Assembly (NCBI GenBank): GCA_029582165.1
Contig: CM055872.1
Coordinates: 33,940,261-34,004,260, forward strand
Reading direction: 5' to 3'
From: Portulaca oleracea
Lineage: Eukaryota; Streptophyta; Magnoliopsida; Caryophyllales; Portulacaceae
DNA length: 64,000 bases
Shown here: positions 33,047 to 45,401 of the stretch, piece by piece
Numbering within the stretch: the first letter of the stretch is position 1
Layout of the letters: each line of letters begins with the position of its first letter
Notes under the pieces: model-generated
Database searches by the model: none
Told to the model about the DNA's origin: nothing
Seen by the model: only the letters and a program-made list of their open reading frames with translations
Position numbers and translations under genes: made by a program

Positions 33047-35016
33047 GTATGTATATAATTCAAGTCATGTTATTGTGTCTTGCACTTTGGAGGATCCATT
33101 AAACTCTAATTTACTGTGTTTACTTCTTCTTTCTCTAAATTTCAGCTTTTAATTAGTACAAATTGTTTGGTTGATGTTTTAATTGCTTTGACTAGTGTTG
33201 TTATGCTAGGTTTTCATTATTGTGATAGAATTATGTTGAACATTTAATTGATTATTGAGATAGTGTTAGTCATGAATATGAGTAGCTAAGTTCCTCTAGG
33301 GTTAAGAAGTGATTAGGATCCCTAATGAGAGATTAGGCTTAGATTAGTGGGATTATGGTGATTAATGAGGTAACTAAGTGTTTCTCCCTCTATTTCCACT
33401 CAATGTGGAGGATTTTAGTGTCGAGAGGTTATAAATTCTTCCTCATACATTGAGTTGGAGATAGAAGTAGGAGTAATTAGTTCTTAATCTGCACCAGTGT
33501 GGGATTTTGGAACCGATTAGATTGGATTGCATTCCAATACTATGAAAGGCCATCATATGCGAGAGTGATGATGGACTTTGGGAAGTATGCATCAATTTAT
33601 CACTCGAAGAGGAAAATTGATGCTAGTTTATTTATGCAATCCTCATACTTGATAACCGAATGCCAATCATTCCTAAAAACATGAAATCTGTGCTTAGTCC
33701 TTCACTAGGTTGGCTTAGCAATACCCCCGAACCCTTGCTTTTCTATTTAATTAAATCTATTTGTTTGAAAATCTTCACCCAAACCTTGTTAATCATAATA
33801 TCAGTAAGGCAAATCGATGGGAAAGTTCTACTTCTACATGTGCTCGTTAGGGTTTTAGCAAAGTAGTTACTACAATAGGGTTTGCTAGAATTTTGGTGGA
33901 GTTAATGTTATAGTGCGATATGTAAATATTAATAGTGCGCTTATAAACTAGTGGTGGTGATAAAGAGATTTGATAAGAAATTTACTTGGATTTTTATACC
34001 TAAATTTTTTTATGGTTAATTTTTATAAACAAAAACTGAGAGGGAGGGCTTTAAATATCAAAAGATACAAACCAAATAAAATATGAATAAAAACGTTTCT
34101 CTATACCCTGATCAGAAGTTATATTGTACATCATGGTGGACCTACCTAGGTCTACGACACATACTGAAATATGTCAATTTTTAAGTTAGGAACTTTTGTA
34201 AAAAAAGATTGACAATATTGATAAATTTTACAAATATTGACAAACTTACATTGAGCTTTATAATAACTATTGATGAATTTATTTGGAAAATTTTAACACT
34301 TTGGTATATCTATATAGGTATTACATGGTATACCATATAACAATCAATGCTATGATTGATGAAAGTCTATGAATCATTCTTTGGGTAATTAGGAGTCACA
34401 TGTCATATCAATTAGGAAACTATAATTCAATTATACTGGGTAAGGATTCCAATTTCCAATTTTGAATTTTGGACGATTTCAATTACAATGGGTCAATCGT
34501 CAGGTATTCGACTAGAATATGTAAATGTTAACAGAGAAATTAATTCTTAAATAAATCACTAAAATTGGATAAAAATTAGAATGATTTTTTTAATTGATTG
34601 CGGAAAAACTAGAATGATTTTTATTATTCGTCATAGAACATAAAATTGTTATGTTTTCACCATTTGAAGAGACTATAAATTTTTCTATTATAATTATATT
34701 ATAATAATAATAATTGTTATATTTTTAAGGGAAAATTAATTCTTAAATAAACCTAAATTGAGAAAAAAGTTAGAACTATTTTTTTTCTTATTAGATATGC
34801 AACCTAAAATTATCCTCCTTTCACCATTTAATGGGACCCACATACTTTCCTATTATAATTATATAGATTGCTCCTTTAATTTGACTTTTGATAATATATG
34901 AAACTGTTTTTCAATTAAAAATTCATAAGATTAATTACTTTTGTTTTGTGAAATGTATAGAATGTTTATATATTAGGATTGACAAATTTATAAATGTTAT
35001 ATTTATCAACATAACT
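32854..35016. other. Intergenic, with a diverged tandem duplication
   Basis: No gene recognised. 33,060-33,960 has the feel of a decayed LTR/leader (AACCCTTGCTTTTCTATTTA) but no boundaries. A ~165-190 bp unit beginning TTAATTCTTAAATAAA and ending TATTATAATTATA occurs at about 34,540-34,700 and again, diverged, at 34,735-34,866. Confidence 0.35.
33010..33040. repeat. (AC)n microsatellite
   Basis: About 14 AC units followed by ATATATATGTATGTATATA. Confidence 0.9.
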
Positions 35017-35026
35017 AACTTTTAGG

Positions 35027-36545
35027 TATGGCGTATTGTTCAATATCCCAACTCACTAGTCTCAAGAGTGCTGAAAGCAAAATATTTCAGAAGAACAAGC
35101 TTCTTCGAGGCTGGGTTGGGGCACCAACCGAACCATACTTGGAGAAGCATCCTTGGGGCTAGAAAGCTCGTAGAAGAGGGGGTCATGTGGAGAATTGGAA
35201 ATGGAAGACAGGTGAAGATACGGCACGATAGATGGCTCCCAAAAACAGCAGGAAACAGGGTCCTCACACCTCCGATGTTTCTGGACAACGACGCATTAGT
35301 ATTGGATCTGATTGACCCAGAGACAAATAGATGGAAGGTTGATCTTGTGCAATTATGCTTCAACTATCACCATCAAAAGGAGATACTGGGCATTCCGTTG
35401 GGGGTTGCTGAGGAAAATGACATTCTGTGCTGGAAACTGACAAAGGATGGAGAGTTCACGGTTAAATCGGCGTATCACCTTGCCTTGTCACTAGAGAGAA
35501 GGGGGCTCAACGGGGGTGCCAGCACGTCGACTGAGGGGGGAAATCAGTGGAGTTTGATTTGGGAGGCCTCCTCGGCCCCAAAAATCAAACACTTCATGTG
35601 GAGGTTAGTGAGGGACGCCCTACCCACTAGAGTTGCCCTTGCGAAGCGGGGAATGGATATTGACCCTGTCTGCCCTGTATGTGGCAAAGGCTACGAGTCT
35701 GTCGACCACCTGTTTGCTGACTGCTGTGAAGCGGCTCTGGTATAGAGACTCTGCCCGTTTCGACTAGACTCGTTGGGAAGGCAATGCACCGATATGGGGT
35801 CTTGGCTCATGCAGATGGCGAAGAAAATGAGCGCTGAAGAAAGAGGCATGGCCTTCACTGTGGCCTAGGCTGTGTGGAAGGCTCGGAACTCATGGGTATT
35901 TGATAAAAAAAAACACAGCACTGAGGAAATTGTTGGACACGCAGTTGGCTACCACCACAAATATATTGATGCCCAAGAAAATAACATGCCAACAGCGAAG
36001 AAAAGGGTGCAGCTTGAAAATTGGTATCCCCCCCTAGAAGGATGGTTCAAAGTGAATGTGGACGCTTCAAAAAAGAGCACATATCAGTGTGGACTAGGAG
36101 TGACAATAAGAGATGCGAAGGGAGGCTTGGTGGCGGCCCAGACGATGTTCATGGAGGCTGACATGAAGATTGACGCTTTGGAAGCAGAAGCAGTTCGGCT
36201 CGGGGCGATTACAGCAACAAAACTCCACCTTCGCTGGGTAATCCTTGAAACTGACAGCAACAATGTCTTTGAGGACCTACTGAGGAGGAGAGTGACACGA
36301 GCAAGAAGAAGTGTCATCATCCAAGAAACATTGGCCATCACTTCGTCTCTCCAGGAATGCAAATTCTCTTATGTGAAGCGTAGCGACAACACCATTGCCC
36401 ATAATGCAGCGCAACTAGCAGTAAAATCAAGAGAGTCACGCATCTGGACAATAAACTTCCCTTGTCAACTTGTGCCCGTAGCTATTTCCAATCTCTCTGA
36501 TTAATGAAATCTTTGCTTGGTTCTGCTCTAAAAATAAAAAAAAAA
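35027..36545 (+). mobile_element. 5'-truncated L1-type LINE, longer copy of the same family
   Basis: One frame holds the end of RT, then the linker (FTVKSAYHLA, PKIKHFMWRL), zf-RVT (CPVCGKGYESVDHLFADC) and RNase H (KVNVDAS, DALEAEAVRLGA, LETDSNNV, NTIAHNAAQLA), ending ISNLSD at 36,504. Only two stops interrupt it, TAG 35,743-35,745 and TAG 35,869-35,871, both where Trp is expected (TGG to TAG). It has a poly-A tail and a target duplication AACTTTTAGG at 35,017-35,026 and 36,546-36,555. DALPTR...RG.D.DP.CP.CG matches the 31,918 copy, so the two belong to one family. Confidence 0.88.
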
Positions 36546-36555
36546 AACTTTTAGG

Positions 36556-37671
36556 CAGATTGTAAGCAAGTATAGGTTGGTGCGGGTAGATGTTGGTTGG
36601 TACAAGTTGACAAATGACCTAAAGAACAAACCCTACATCCTCTGTAAAACCAAACACCTTAGGTGACACCTATGTAAGCGCGTGACACTTGGACAAAACA
36701 AGGAGTGTTGGTGACCACTGCTCACTGAAATGGAATGCACAAAATGACTAGAGACTTCAGTGTATGTGTAGGTGATCGACTCCCCCACAGGTACAAGGAA
36801 ATTAGAGTTGAAGGAGCACTTATCAGCCTTGCTGGGGAGTGTCTTAGTTCAGTATGGTTATGATTCTTATGAAAAATTTTGAATTTCATTCAAATCACTC
36901 TAAAAGATATACTTATACATATTGAAATTGTTATAAATAAATGTTCGATTTGTTTTAAGGATTGTACAACTCATAAATAACATAAAGTCTATTATTGGTT
37001 TACGTGTTTTCATAAATATAGAAGTACGCATAAATTAGCCATTCTCTATAATAGTTGATATGATTAGGTTATATTAATACTTTTTGACTTAGCCGATGAT
37101 TGCTATACTCTTACACTAGATATATACACACATGTGCAACTACTTAAAAAAATTTATTATTTAAAATCATGAAAGCATAAATTTTGTACAATTCAAGGTG
37201 GTTATTACAATTTCAATTCAATATAGATATCATGGTCCACATTTACACTACATTTTCAAATTTGATTACGTCCAATCATAGTTTAGTCTTATTCAAGCAT
37301 CTAATCAGTTCAGTGTACTGTCTAGAAATTTTATGAAATTCTTGTTCGGTGCAATTTAGTATTCAGTTTTGATTTGTGATTTTGAGTAGTTAAACATATA
37401 TCTAAAACAATCAATGTTACCCTTTAAAGAGCAAGTAAAGCGCGTTCACTATAGAGCATCCTTTTGGAATGTTTTTCTAAAATAATGCATGAGAGATGGA
37501 GGGCAAAACATAATTAAAGGTTAATGATAATTTATCAAATTTTGTACTACAAAGCTACAACCTTAATTCTACCTCTCTCATTTTCAACCATCTCATAACT
37601 CATTATCAGCCGCAAAATAAATAAAGATAAGTGAAATAAAATTAATGGGAAAAGGATAAGGTGAAAATGAC
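36556..37671. other. Intergenic, downstream of the fasciclin gene
   Basis: AT-rich; no ORF, repeat or RNA gene that I can support. Confidence 0.4.
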
Positions 37672-38445
37672 TTAGAATGCTAATGCTAGGAATCCAAGCA
37701 AGGATGCAGGAAGCATAATGCCAACATTCCTTGCTATTGCACCATTATGATGAGTAGACTTGTTGTCGGCAGACTCCTCCTCAGGGGTGGTGCTACCATT
37801 TGGTGAAGGGCTGGTCTCAGAGTCATCTTTGCTGTGGGATTTGGTGTCCTCGGACTTCGGAGCCTTGCTGTGCTCAGCTGGGGACTGGGCCTTTTTTGGT
37901 GCACCAGCGGGGGAAACTTGATCGATTCCAGGTGTCATGATGGGCTCACTAATTTGGATCACTGAGACATTGTAGGGCTCAGACAAAACAGACTTGATTA
38001 CCTTAGCATTTTGTGGGGCCTTGTCTACTGCGGACCCCAATTTGATGTCGTTGCCATTGACAGTCACCTTAAGGTACCCTTGCTTCCCATTGGCGGCACC
38101 CGTGGCTTGGAATAGGGTCGTTACGGTGGCTGACTTGTCCTTTAGGTTCCCCAACTTCTTGGTGTCGTAGTAGTCAAGGACAATATGTGTAGCAAGAATG
38201 TTCTTAGCAACTTCTCTCGGCTTGCTTGTGATGGACTGCATGCCTGAGTTGTCCACTACCAACACCGTGATTGTCTGTCGGTTGTTGATGTTGGTGGCCA
38301 ACCCCGTCTGGGTAAGGAGGTCACTGAATGTGCTGAATTCCCCGTGTTCCTGAAGTAGCTTAGTGATATCAATGGCTAACATTGTGGTCGCAGAGAGGAG
38401 GATGATAGAGAGAATTAAGGTAATACTGGGTGCCCTTGAACCCAT
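37672..38445 (-). CDS. Fasciclin-like arabinogalactan protein, FLA14-like
   Basis: Intronless 257-codon ORF. Residues 1-24 are a signal peptide. Residues ~25-165 form one FAS1 domain with the H1-type segment RQTITVLVVDN (56-66) and the conserved HIVLDYYD (87-94). Residues ~170-225 are Pro/Ala/Ser/Thr-rich with AP, SP and SPSP glycomodules. N-glycosylation sequons lie at N159, N216 and N228. Residues ~238-257 are a hydrophobic tail preceded by small residues, a GPI-anchor signal. Such proteins sit on the outer face of the plasma membrane and act in wall assembly and adhesion; the FLA3/FLA14 group is known from pollen and reproductive tissue. Length and layout fit the single-FAS1 class. The symbol is left open because paralogue assignment needs a tree. 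Confidence 0.9.
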   Translation of the reverse strand: MGSRAPSITLILSIILLSATTMLAIDITKLLQEHGEFSTFSDLLTQTGLATNINNRQTITVLVVDNSGMQSITSKPREVAKNILATHIVLDYYDTKKLGNLKDKSATVTTLFQATGAANGKQGYLKVTVNGNDIKLGSAVDKAPQNAKVIKSVLSEPYNVSVIQISEPIMTPGIDQVSPAGAPKKAQSPAEHSKAPKSEDTKSHSKDDSETSPSPNGSTTPEEESADNKSTHHNGAIARNVGIMLPASLLGFLALAF

Positions 38446-38572
38446 TCTTGTGATTAATTCAACTCTTTTGTAAATTGGAAAACTAATGAAATATGAAAAG
38501 GGAAAGGAATAATACTTATTGAATACGATGTGAATTTATGAGTTGGATGATGTTAACAACTCCAAACAATAG

Positions 38573-38580
38573 CTTATATA
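38573..38580 (-). promoter_or_regulatory. TATA box of the fasciclin gene
   Basis: CACTATATAAGC on the gene strand, about 130 bp before the ATG, a normal plant spacing allowing for a ~100-bp leader. This is the only good TATA-like site in the upstream 200 bp. Confidence 0.6.
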
Positions 38581-38589
38581 GTGTGACTT

Positions 38590-39289
38590 TGTGTTTATGG
38601 TTACTAAAATCTCGCAATTTTACTTAGCTGTGAGTGTCTTTCTCTCCTTTGATTTATTTTCATAAAGCATAACAGTTTAATACTAAACTTAGAATCAAAC
38701 TATCAGCTATTTATGGTTAACTAAATTTAAAAGTAAGAAAATGTATGAATTCCCTATTCACTATAGGTATTTCTATAAGTTAGACATTCTTAAATAATAT
38801 ATATAGATATATAAATGAAGATTAAGAAAAATAGCAAGGAATAGTTCGTAAATTATTATCTACATAGTAACATATGGATTGCAGAGTAAGCCATATTATC
38901 ATTTTGTTCCCCTCATATTACGAATTTATCAGATAGTCTTGAATTTACCAACCAAGATAAACCTAAAAAGAAAATCATTTTAAAGCCACACACAAAAAAA
39001 GGAAAATATAATAAATAGTAAACTAAGATTCATATATGTAACCTTTGACATTCTAATAATTTATCTCTTTTCTTTTTTAGACTTTTTTCAAATTGCCTAC
39101 AAAAAAAATAAATAATATATGTTATCTAGACGTATTATCTTATATTATTGATTCTTTCTTATGTATCTAATTGCCTTCATTTGGTCATTGTAATTGACCG
39201 TAAGCTTAATTATTTGACACCCTAACTAAAAAATGCAATGCGATTTCAAATAGAACACACACTATAATTATAAGCTTGAATAGTGATCA
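38590..39289. other. Intergenic, upstream of the fasciclin gene
   Basis: AT-rich sequence with no ORF or recognised repeat. Any upstream regulatory sites of the fasciclin gene would be here, but I cannot point to one. Confidence 0.35.
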
Positions 39290-39491
39290 CCTAATAACGA
39301 GCATGGAGTACAACCCTAACAATAACCGAGTTAGTATTACAAACTCCCTAGTCTACGATACAAGGTCCACATGATTTGCCAATTATCAATTCCTGAGGAG
39401 TTTCAGGCATTTCAACGTCGATGACGGTGATTGTCTCTTCAACCTCAACTACTTGATTTTCGTCCTTATTCGTAGCTTATGTTAATTCATT
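39290..39491 (-). mobile_element. Antisense Tat remnant, left of the Sirevirus insertion
   Basis: The plus-strand text CAATTCCTGAGGAGTTTCAGGC followed by GACGGTGATTGTCTCTTC lines up with the segment before RT in E1 (10,515-10,570: CAACTCCCGAGGTTG, ATGGTGATGGTGTCTTCC). It is heavily decayed. The partner right of the insertion (48,401 on) continues the same order, so the Sirevirus jumped into an old Tat copy. Confidence 0.5.
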
Positions 39492-39496
39492 ATAGT

Positions 39497-40501
39497 TGAA
39501 GAACCCCTGTTAGAACGGAACAAAGGACATTCACTCAATGCACATCAAGGACATCTATGTCAAACGACCTGAAGGACATTGGCACTGCTCAAAGGGTTTT
39601 GAAGTGAAAGACAAATGACGACACTTGCTCAGGGAAGTTTTCCATTTAGGCAAGAATCTTTCCTTCTCCTTTTTACTGTGTGAATCAGACTAATTTCATT
39701 AGCTACTGTGCAGACAAAATAGAAGATAAAACTTGGAAGGAATTCCCCAGAAGATCTCGCCGAAAAGGGAAGAATATCCCGTCATCGCTGTGAAGAGAAA
39801 TTGGAGCAAAAACAGAATCCCCTCCAACGGATACAAAGCGCAGCATAATTGATTTAAATAGAAGCATTCAAGACAAAGCAGAGCAACGATTCCACGAAAG
39901 AAATCGGGTGATACAAATCAGAAGAGAGCTTCTGTTGTGAAATCCTTCTTTGTGAGGAAGGTCGGTCGTGAGAGAATTCGTTCGAGTGAAATCAAAATTC
40001 CTTAACGGATTTAGGAATTGAGTTGTGTTGTTTCAATCGACTCCTAGACGGACTTAGGATCGATTAGAGGTTACACCAAATCTGTGTGTGGTGTGTGAGT
40101 TTACCCAGAAACTTTGTTCGCTGCTTTCTGGGTTCGACTGAAAACCCTAAGGACATTGACCTTGGGTATTTCATCTACAGTTCGCTATTCACCGAAAAGG
40201 CCATTTCTTTGGCGGTGAGAAGTTTCATCGCAGGCCCTTTCAGAAGCAATAAGAAGCGTCCATTGTAAGGCGCTTGGCTCTTTGTAATACCTAAGGTCCT
40301 TTACCTTAGGTTATCTTTCTAATTAAGTGCAATAAAGGAGGTTATTCATTTTATATACTTTGCCCTCTATTTATTCTATCTCTATTCTGTGTGAAGGAAG
40401 TTCTCAGTCTGTTTAGACCGAGAACCTAACGTCCTTGTCAAGTTGTGATTTGTGCAGAAAAGTTCAGTAACCCTATTCACCCCCCCTCTAGGGTTCTTTC
40501 A
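39497..40501 (+). repeat. Sirevirus-like 5' LTR (1,005 bp)
   Basis: Begins TGAAGAACCCCTGTTAG and ends CTAGGGTTCTTTCA. GCAATAAAGGAGG at ~40,330 may act in polyadenylation. AAGGAC and GGTCCTT words are frequent. Confidence 0.92.
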
Positions 40502-40503
40502 AT

Positions 40504-40515
40504 TGGTATCAGAGC
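40504..40515 (+). other. Sirevirus-like primer binding site (initiator tRNA-Met)
   Basis: TGGTATCAGAGC, two bases after the LTR. Confidence 0.9.
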
Positions 40516-40562
40516 AAGGTCCACTGAAAAGTCAGAGACTAACCGCTCTGTGGCAAAGATCA

Positions 40563-42074
40563 TGGGAGATCACAACATGGGTGACTTAAGCCAAGGACGT
40601 TCATGGAACAGATCACCTCTGCTGACAGGTGACAACTATCGAGTGTGGAAGCGCCAAATGGAAATCTTCTTGAGAAATCAAGATGAGGACATTTGGGACA
40701 TAGTCAAGGAAGGAAATTATCCTACACCTCAAAAGACTGCAGAGGATGGAACACAAAGTGACAAGCCAAGATCTGAGTATACGCCTGAAGAAAAAGAGCA
40801 AGCAAAAAAGAACACTCATGCACACTATCTTTTAATTTGTAGTCTTAATTCTAACGAGTTTGAAAGAGTGTCAAATTTTGATCTGACTAAGCAGATATGG
40901 GACTACTTGGTCACCACCTATGAAGGAACAAATCAAGTGAAAAAGACCAAGATCAACTTGCTTGTTCAAAAGTATGAAGGCTTCAAGATGGAAGAAAATG
41001 AATCCATTGAATCTATGTTCAAGAGATTCAGTGCTATAACCAATCATCTCAAATCCCTCGGAAAAACATATACAGATGAAGAGCAAATGAACAAGATCCT
41101 TCAATGTTTTCCTGAGCACAAATGGGGTTCAAAGGTGATTGCTATTGAAGAAGCCCAAAACCTAGAAACCTTGAAGCTTGAAGAGTTGATAGGAAAGCTC
41201 CTTGCCTATGAGATACGACTGCCTGAAAGAAATCAGATCAAGGATATTGCTCTCAAAAGCACCAAGGAACCAGAAGAAGAATCAGAGGATGAGGATGAAG
41301 AAACCATGGCCATGCTGGCCAAAGGATTCAGGCGACTATACAGAAGGAATCCCAGATTCCGTGTTTACCTAAGAGAGTCATCCTCCAAACGACCTTCACC
41401 CAAAGGTAAAACACTAACCAAGGATGATAATGAATACAAATTCTTTGCTTGTGGCGCAACAGATCACTTGGTCAGAGAATGTCCTCATGTAAAGAAAGTC
41501 AAGGAACAAAGCGACCTCAGAGGAAAAGGTCAGCGAGAAAGCTATGGTCGCCACATGGAGTGAAAGTGAAGGCAGTGAAAGTGAATCTGAGGAAATTGCA
41601 AACCTTTGTCTCATGGCAAAGGACCTTACAGAAACACAAGCAAAAGAAGCAGAAATAAATGACAATGATGAGGTATTTACAGACCTCTTTCTAAAATGTC
41701 CTTCACATAATTTGAAACCAAGATTGCTAAATCTGCTTGACTACATTGCAACCCTCACTGACAAAGTACAATATCTCACTAGAATTGCTGAAACAAACTC
41801 CAAAACCATAGAAACCCAATTGGAGATAATCAAAAACCTTACCTCTGATAATGTCAGCATGAGAAATGAAATGACGCAGAACCGAAAAGAGTTGAATTCC
41901 ATTTTGAATCAAGAAATAGACCAAGTTCATTTGACCATAAATCCTGAGAAGAAAACCTCTACAGATAAACCTGGTTCACCCAGAACTAATCCAGAAATCT
42001 TACCTATTCATAAACCCACACCTACCAAAACCAAAAGCCAAAGCAAAGTGGGTTCCAAAGAAACCAAACAATAG
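40563..42074 (+). pseudogene. Sirevirus-like gag (frameshifted, knuckle damaged)
   Basis: ATG 40,563 begins MGDHNMGDLSQGRSW. The copia Gag core follows (LLTGDNYRVWKRQMEIFL, IWDYLVTTYEG, ESMFKRFSAITNHLKSLG). The zinc knuckle reads FFACGATDHLVRECP, where the first Cys of C-x2-C-x4-H-x4-C appears replaced by Phe. A frameshift at about 41,520-41,543 moves the continuation (VATWSESEGSESE, then a long coiled-coil segment ending VGSKETKQ) into another frame. A TAG ends that frame at 42,072-42,074. Gag would form particles. Confidence 0.88.
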
Positions 42075-43804
42075 ACCAGCTCCCCCAAACAAAGAAACCC
42101 TTCATAAACCTCTTGGTCCAAAGAAATGTATAATGTCCTTCAGTGCAGGTATGTCTCAGGGCTCACAACGACCTCTGGTATTTGGACAGCGGATGCTCAA
42201 GACACATGACTGGAGATCCAACCAAGTTCAGAGAACTCAAAGACATCAGAAGTGGGAAGGTAACGTTTGGAGACAAAAGCCAAGGGAAGATCCTTGGAGT
42301 CGGAAAGGTCGGTAAGAATTCAATCAACTGTATAAATGATGTATATTATGTAGAAGGTTTAGAATAAAATCTTTTAAGTATTTCTCAGTTTTGTGATAGA
42401 GGTTATAAAGTTTGGTTCAATAAGAACTCATGTGTCGTAGAAAAGGAATCTCATGAAACAGTCCTTAAAGGTCATCGGATGAACAATGTGTATGTTATTG
42501 ACCTTAGTGATCATATGACCAAGGACCTTACCTGTCTTAGAGTTGCATCAGATGAAACCTGGTTATGGCATCGTAGATTAGGACATATGAACATGAAAAC
42601 ACTTCAAAAGCTAAAACGCCTAAGTCTAGTTAGAGGACTACCATCTCAAAATTTCATTCGTGACAAGGTATGTGATGCATGCACTAGAGGAAAACAGACC
42701 AGAACATCCTTCAAACCTGTATCTCAAGTAACCACCTCTAGATGTTTAGAACTGTTGCATATGGACCTCTGTGGACCAATTCCATACAAAAGTCTAGGAG
42801 GACGTTCATACATACTAGTCATTGTTGATGATTATTCTAGATTTACCTGGGTTTTATTCTTGAAGGATAAGACAGAAGCCTACCCCGAATTTGAGAAATT
42901 GTACAGGCAACTCAAGGTCCTTACAGGACTCAGTCTAGTGTCTATAAGAACAGATCATGAAAGAGAGTTTGACAATCAAGATCAATTTGGAAAATTCTGT
43001 GATCAAGAAGGGGTCACACATAATTTCTCTGCCCCAAGGACACCACAACAGAATGGTGTGGTTGAACGGAAGAACCGCACGCTGGAAAACATGGCCAGAA
43101 CAATCATTTGTGAGAACAATCTACCCCTTTTTCTTTGGGCTGAAATTATAAATGCTTCAAATTATATTCTCAACAGATGTACCATAAGATCCTTCATGAA
43201 GAAAACACCCTATGAGCTGCTTAAAGGTAAAACACCAAATGTGGCTCATCTCAAGGCCATTGGATGCAAATGCTTCGTTCACTACAATGGCAAGAAGGCC
43301 TTAAGCAAATTTGAGCCAAGAAGTGAAGAAGGTATCTTGGTTGGCTATTCATTAACCAGCAAAGCCTATAGAATCTACATTAAAGCATCCAGAAAGGTGG
43401 AAGAATCAATCCACATTATCTTCGATGAAACTTCCACCACTCCATCAGAAAGATCCTCCATCAAATTCCAGATCCATCAAGATAATGATGAAGAGGATTC
43501 TCCTCGTGAATTTCAACAAGGTCCTCACCAACAACATGAAGAACCTCATCCAGATGACACCTTACAATCAACTTCAGAAGATGAGGAAACTGAGGCTCAA
43601 GGACCTTCGCATGATGCAGAGCAAGGTCCCTCCTCAAGTACTGAACAAGAACCTTCCTCCAATGAAGGACAAGGACCTTCACTGACAGAAACTCCTCAAA
43701 TGATTGATAACGCACAACAAAACATCGAGGAGTCAACAAGGACCTTCAGATTCAAACCTGCTCATCCAGCTGACAACCTTTTTACGATGCGAGAGGCAGT
43801 GTAG
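42075..43804 (+). pseudogene. Sirevirus-like protease and integrase (broken)
   Basis: The protease active site is WYLDSGCSRHMTG (frame starting about 42,143). TAA at 42,365-42,367 interrupts it directly before NLLSISQFCD. Then come the GAG-pre-integrase zinc region (WLWHRRLGHMN ... CDACTRGK) and the integrase core with Asp in LHMDLCGP, Asp in IRTDHEREF and Glu in NGVVERKNRTL, i.e. DDE intact. After the KCFVHYNGKKALSKFEPRS segment follows a Gln/Ser/Glu-rich linker. The frame ends at TAG 43,802-43,804, where RT continues in another frame. Confidence 0.9.
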
Positions 43805-45401
43805 AACTCGATCCTCTCTTAGAAACTTTTGTGCCTTTCACGCATTTGTGTCTCAGATTGAACCTAAAGGACCTGAAGAAGCCCTAAAGGATAGCAACTG
43901 GATCCTAGCTATGCAAGAAGAACTGAATCGATTCGAGCACAACAAAGTATGGAAACTTGTTCCTAGACCCATGCACCATCCAGTCATTGGTGTAAAGTGG
44001 GTCTACCGTAACAAGTTAGATGAACATGGCACAGTCACAAGAAACAAGGCAAGACTAGTTGCCAAAGGATACAACCAAGAAGAAGGCATTGACTATGAAG
44101 AAACCTTTGCACCCGTTGCAAGACTTGAGGCCATTCGAATACTCCTTGCCTTTGCCGCATCAAGTCACATGAGGCTATATCAGATGGATGTCGAAAGTGC
44201 CTTCCTAAATGGCTACCTAAAGGAAGAAGTCTATGTGGAACAATCTCCTGGATTCGAACAAAATTCAGACTCTCATGTTTACAGACTTCAGAAAGCCCTT
44301 TATGGCTTGAAACAAGCTCCCAGAGCTTGGTATGAGAGACTAAGTTCGATTCTTCTCAGAAATGGATTCACAAGAGGTCTCATAGACAAGACTCTCTTCA
44401 TCAAAACCTCAGGTCAGGACTCTACTATAATTCAAGTTTATGTAGATGACATTATATTTGGTGCTACTAATGAATATCTAGTGAAGGAATTCTCTGACTT
44501 AATAAGCAAAGAGTTTGAAATGAGTCTCGTGGGAGAACTAAGTTTCTTCCTTGGATTGCAAATCAAACAAAACAATGATGGCATCTTCCTCAACCAAAGC
44601 AAGTATGTCAAGGAACTTCTAAAGAAATATGGATTAGAGAATGCTAAACACTGCAGCACCCCAATGTCCTCCACATTGAAACTTGATCAGGATCTACAAG
44701 GTAAGGACGTTCCTGATAAGCAATATAGAGGTATGATAGGATCTCTACTTTACCTAACTGCAAGTCGTCCAGACATTATGTTTAGTGTTTGCTTATGTGC
44801 ACGCTTTCAAAGTGCTCCCAAACAATCTCACTTGATCGCTGTCAAAAGGATCTTAAGGTATCTTGCAGGCACCAAGGACCTTGGTCTATGGTATCCCAGA
44901 AACAATGCACTAAACCTCATTGGATACACAGATGCTGACTTTGCTGGCTCAAGGACTGATAGGAAGAGCACCTCTGGAGGATGTCAAATGCTTGGGTTCT
45001 CCTTAATCTCCTAGCAGTCCAAGAAACAAAATGTCGTTGCCCTTTCTACGGCCGAAGCAGAATACATAGCAGCCGGGGCATGCTGTGCTCAAATTTTATG
45101 GATCAAACAGCACATAAAGGACCTCGGGATCACCCTCTCAGAAATTCCCATCAAGTGTGATAATAAGAATGCCATTCAAATCACCAAAAACCCAGTTCAG
45201 CACTCCCGTACCAAACACATTGAAGTACGACATCATTTCATAAGAGATCACGTTGACAAAGGCCATATTACACTGGACTTTGTCCCCACTCATCAACAAC
45301 TGGCAGATATCTTCACCAAGGCCCTTCCCACTGAGCAATTCATCATCAATCGAAGGGAACTTGGCATGCTGCAACTCGATGACCAGTTGAGGGGGAGCTA
45401 G
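43805..45401 (+). pseudogene. Sirevirus-like reverse transcriptase and RNase H (one stop)
   Basis: RT motifs in order: [44 protein letters not shown], the catalytic [17 protein letters not shown]. RNase H follows with [19 protein letters not shown], then TAG 45,012-45,014 where Trp is expected, then the remainder in the same frame (STAEAEYIAAGACCAQ, CDNKNAI, HIEVRHHFIRD, ADIFTKALP). It ends QLRGGS at TAG 45,399-45,401. A frameshift near 43,800 separates it from integrase. Confidence 0.92.
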
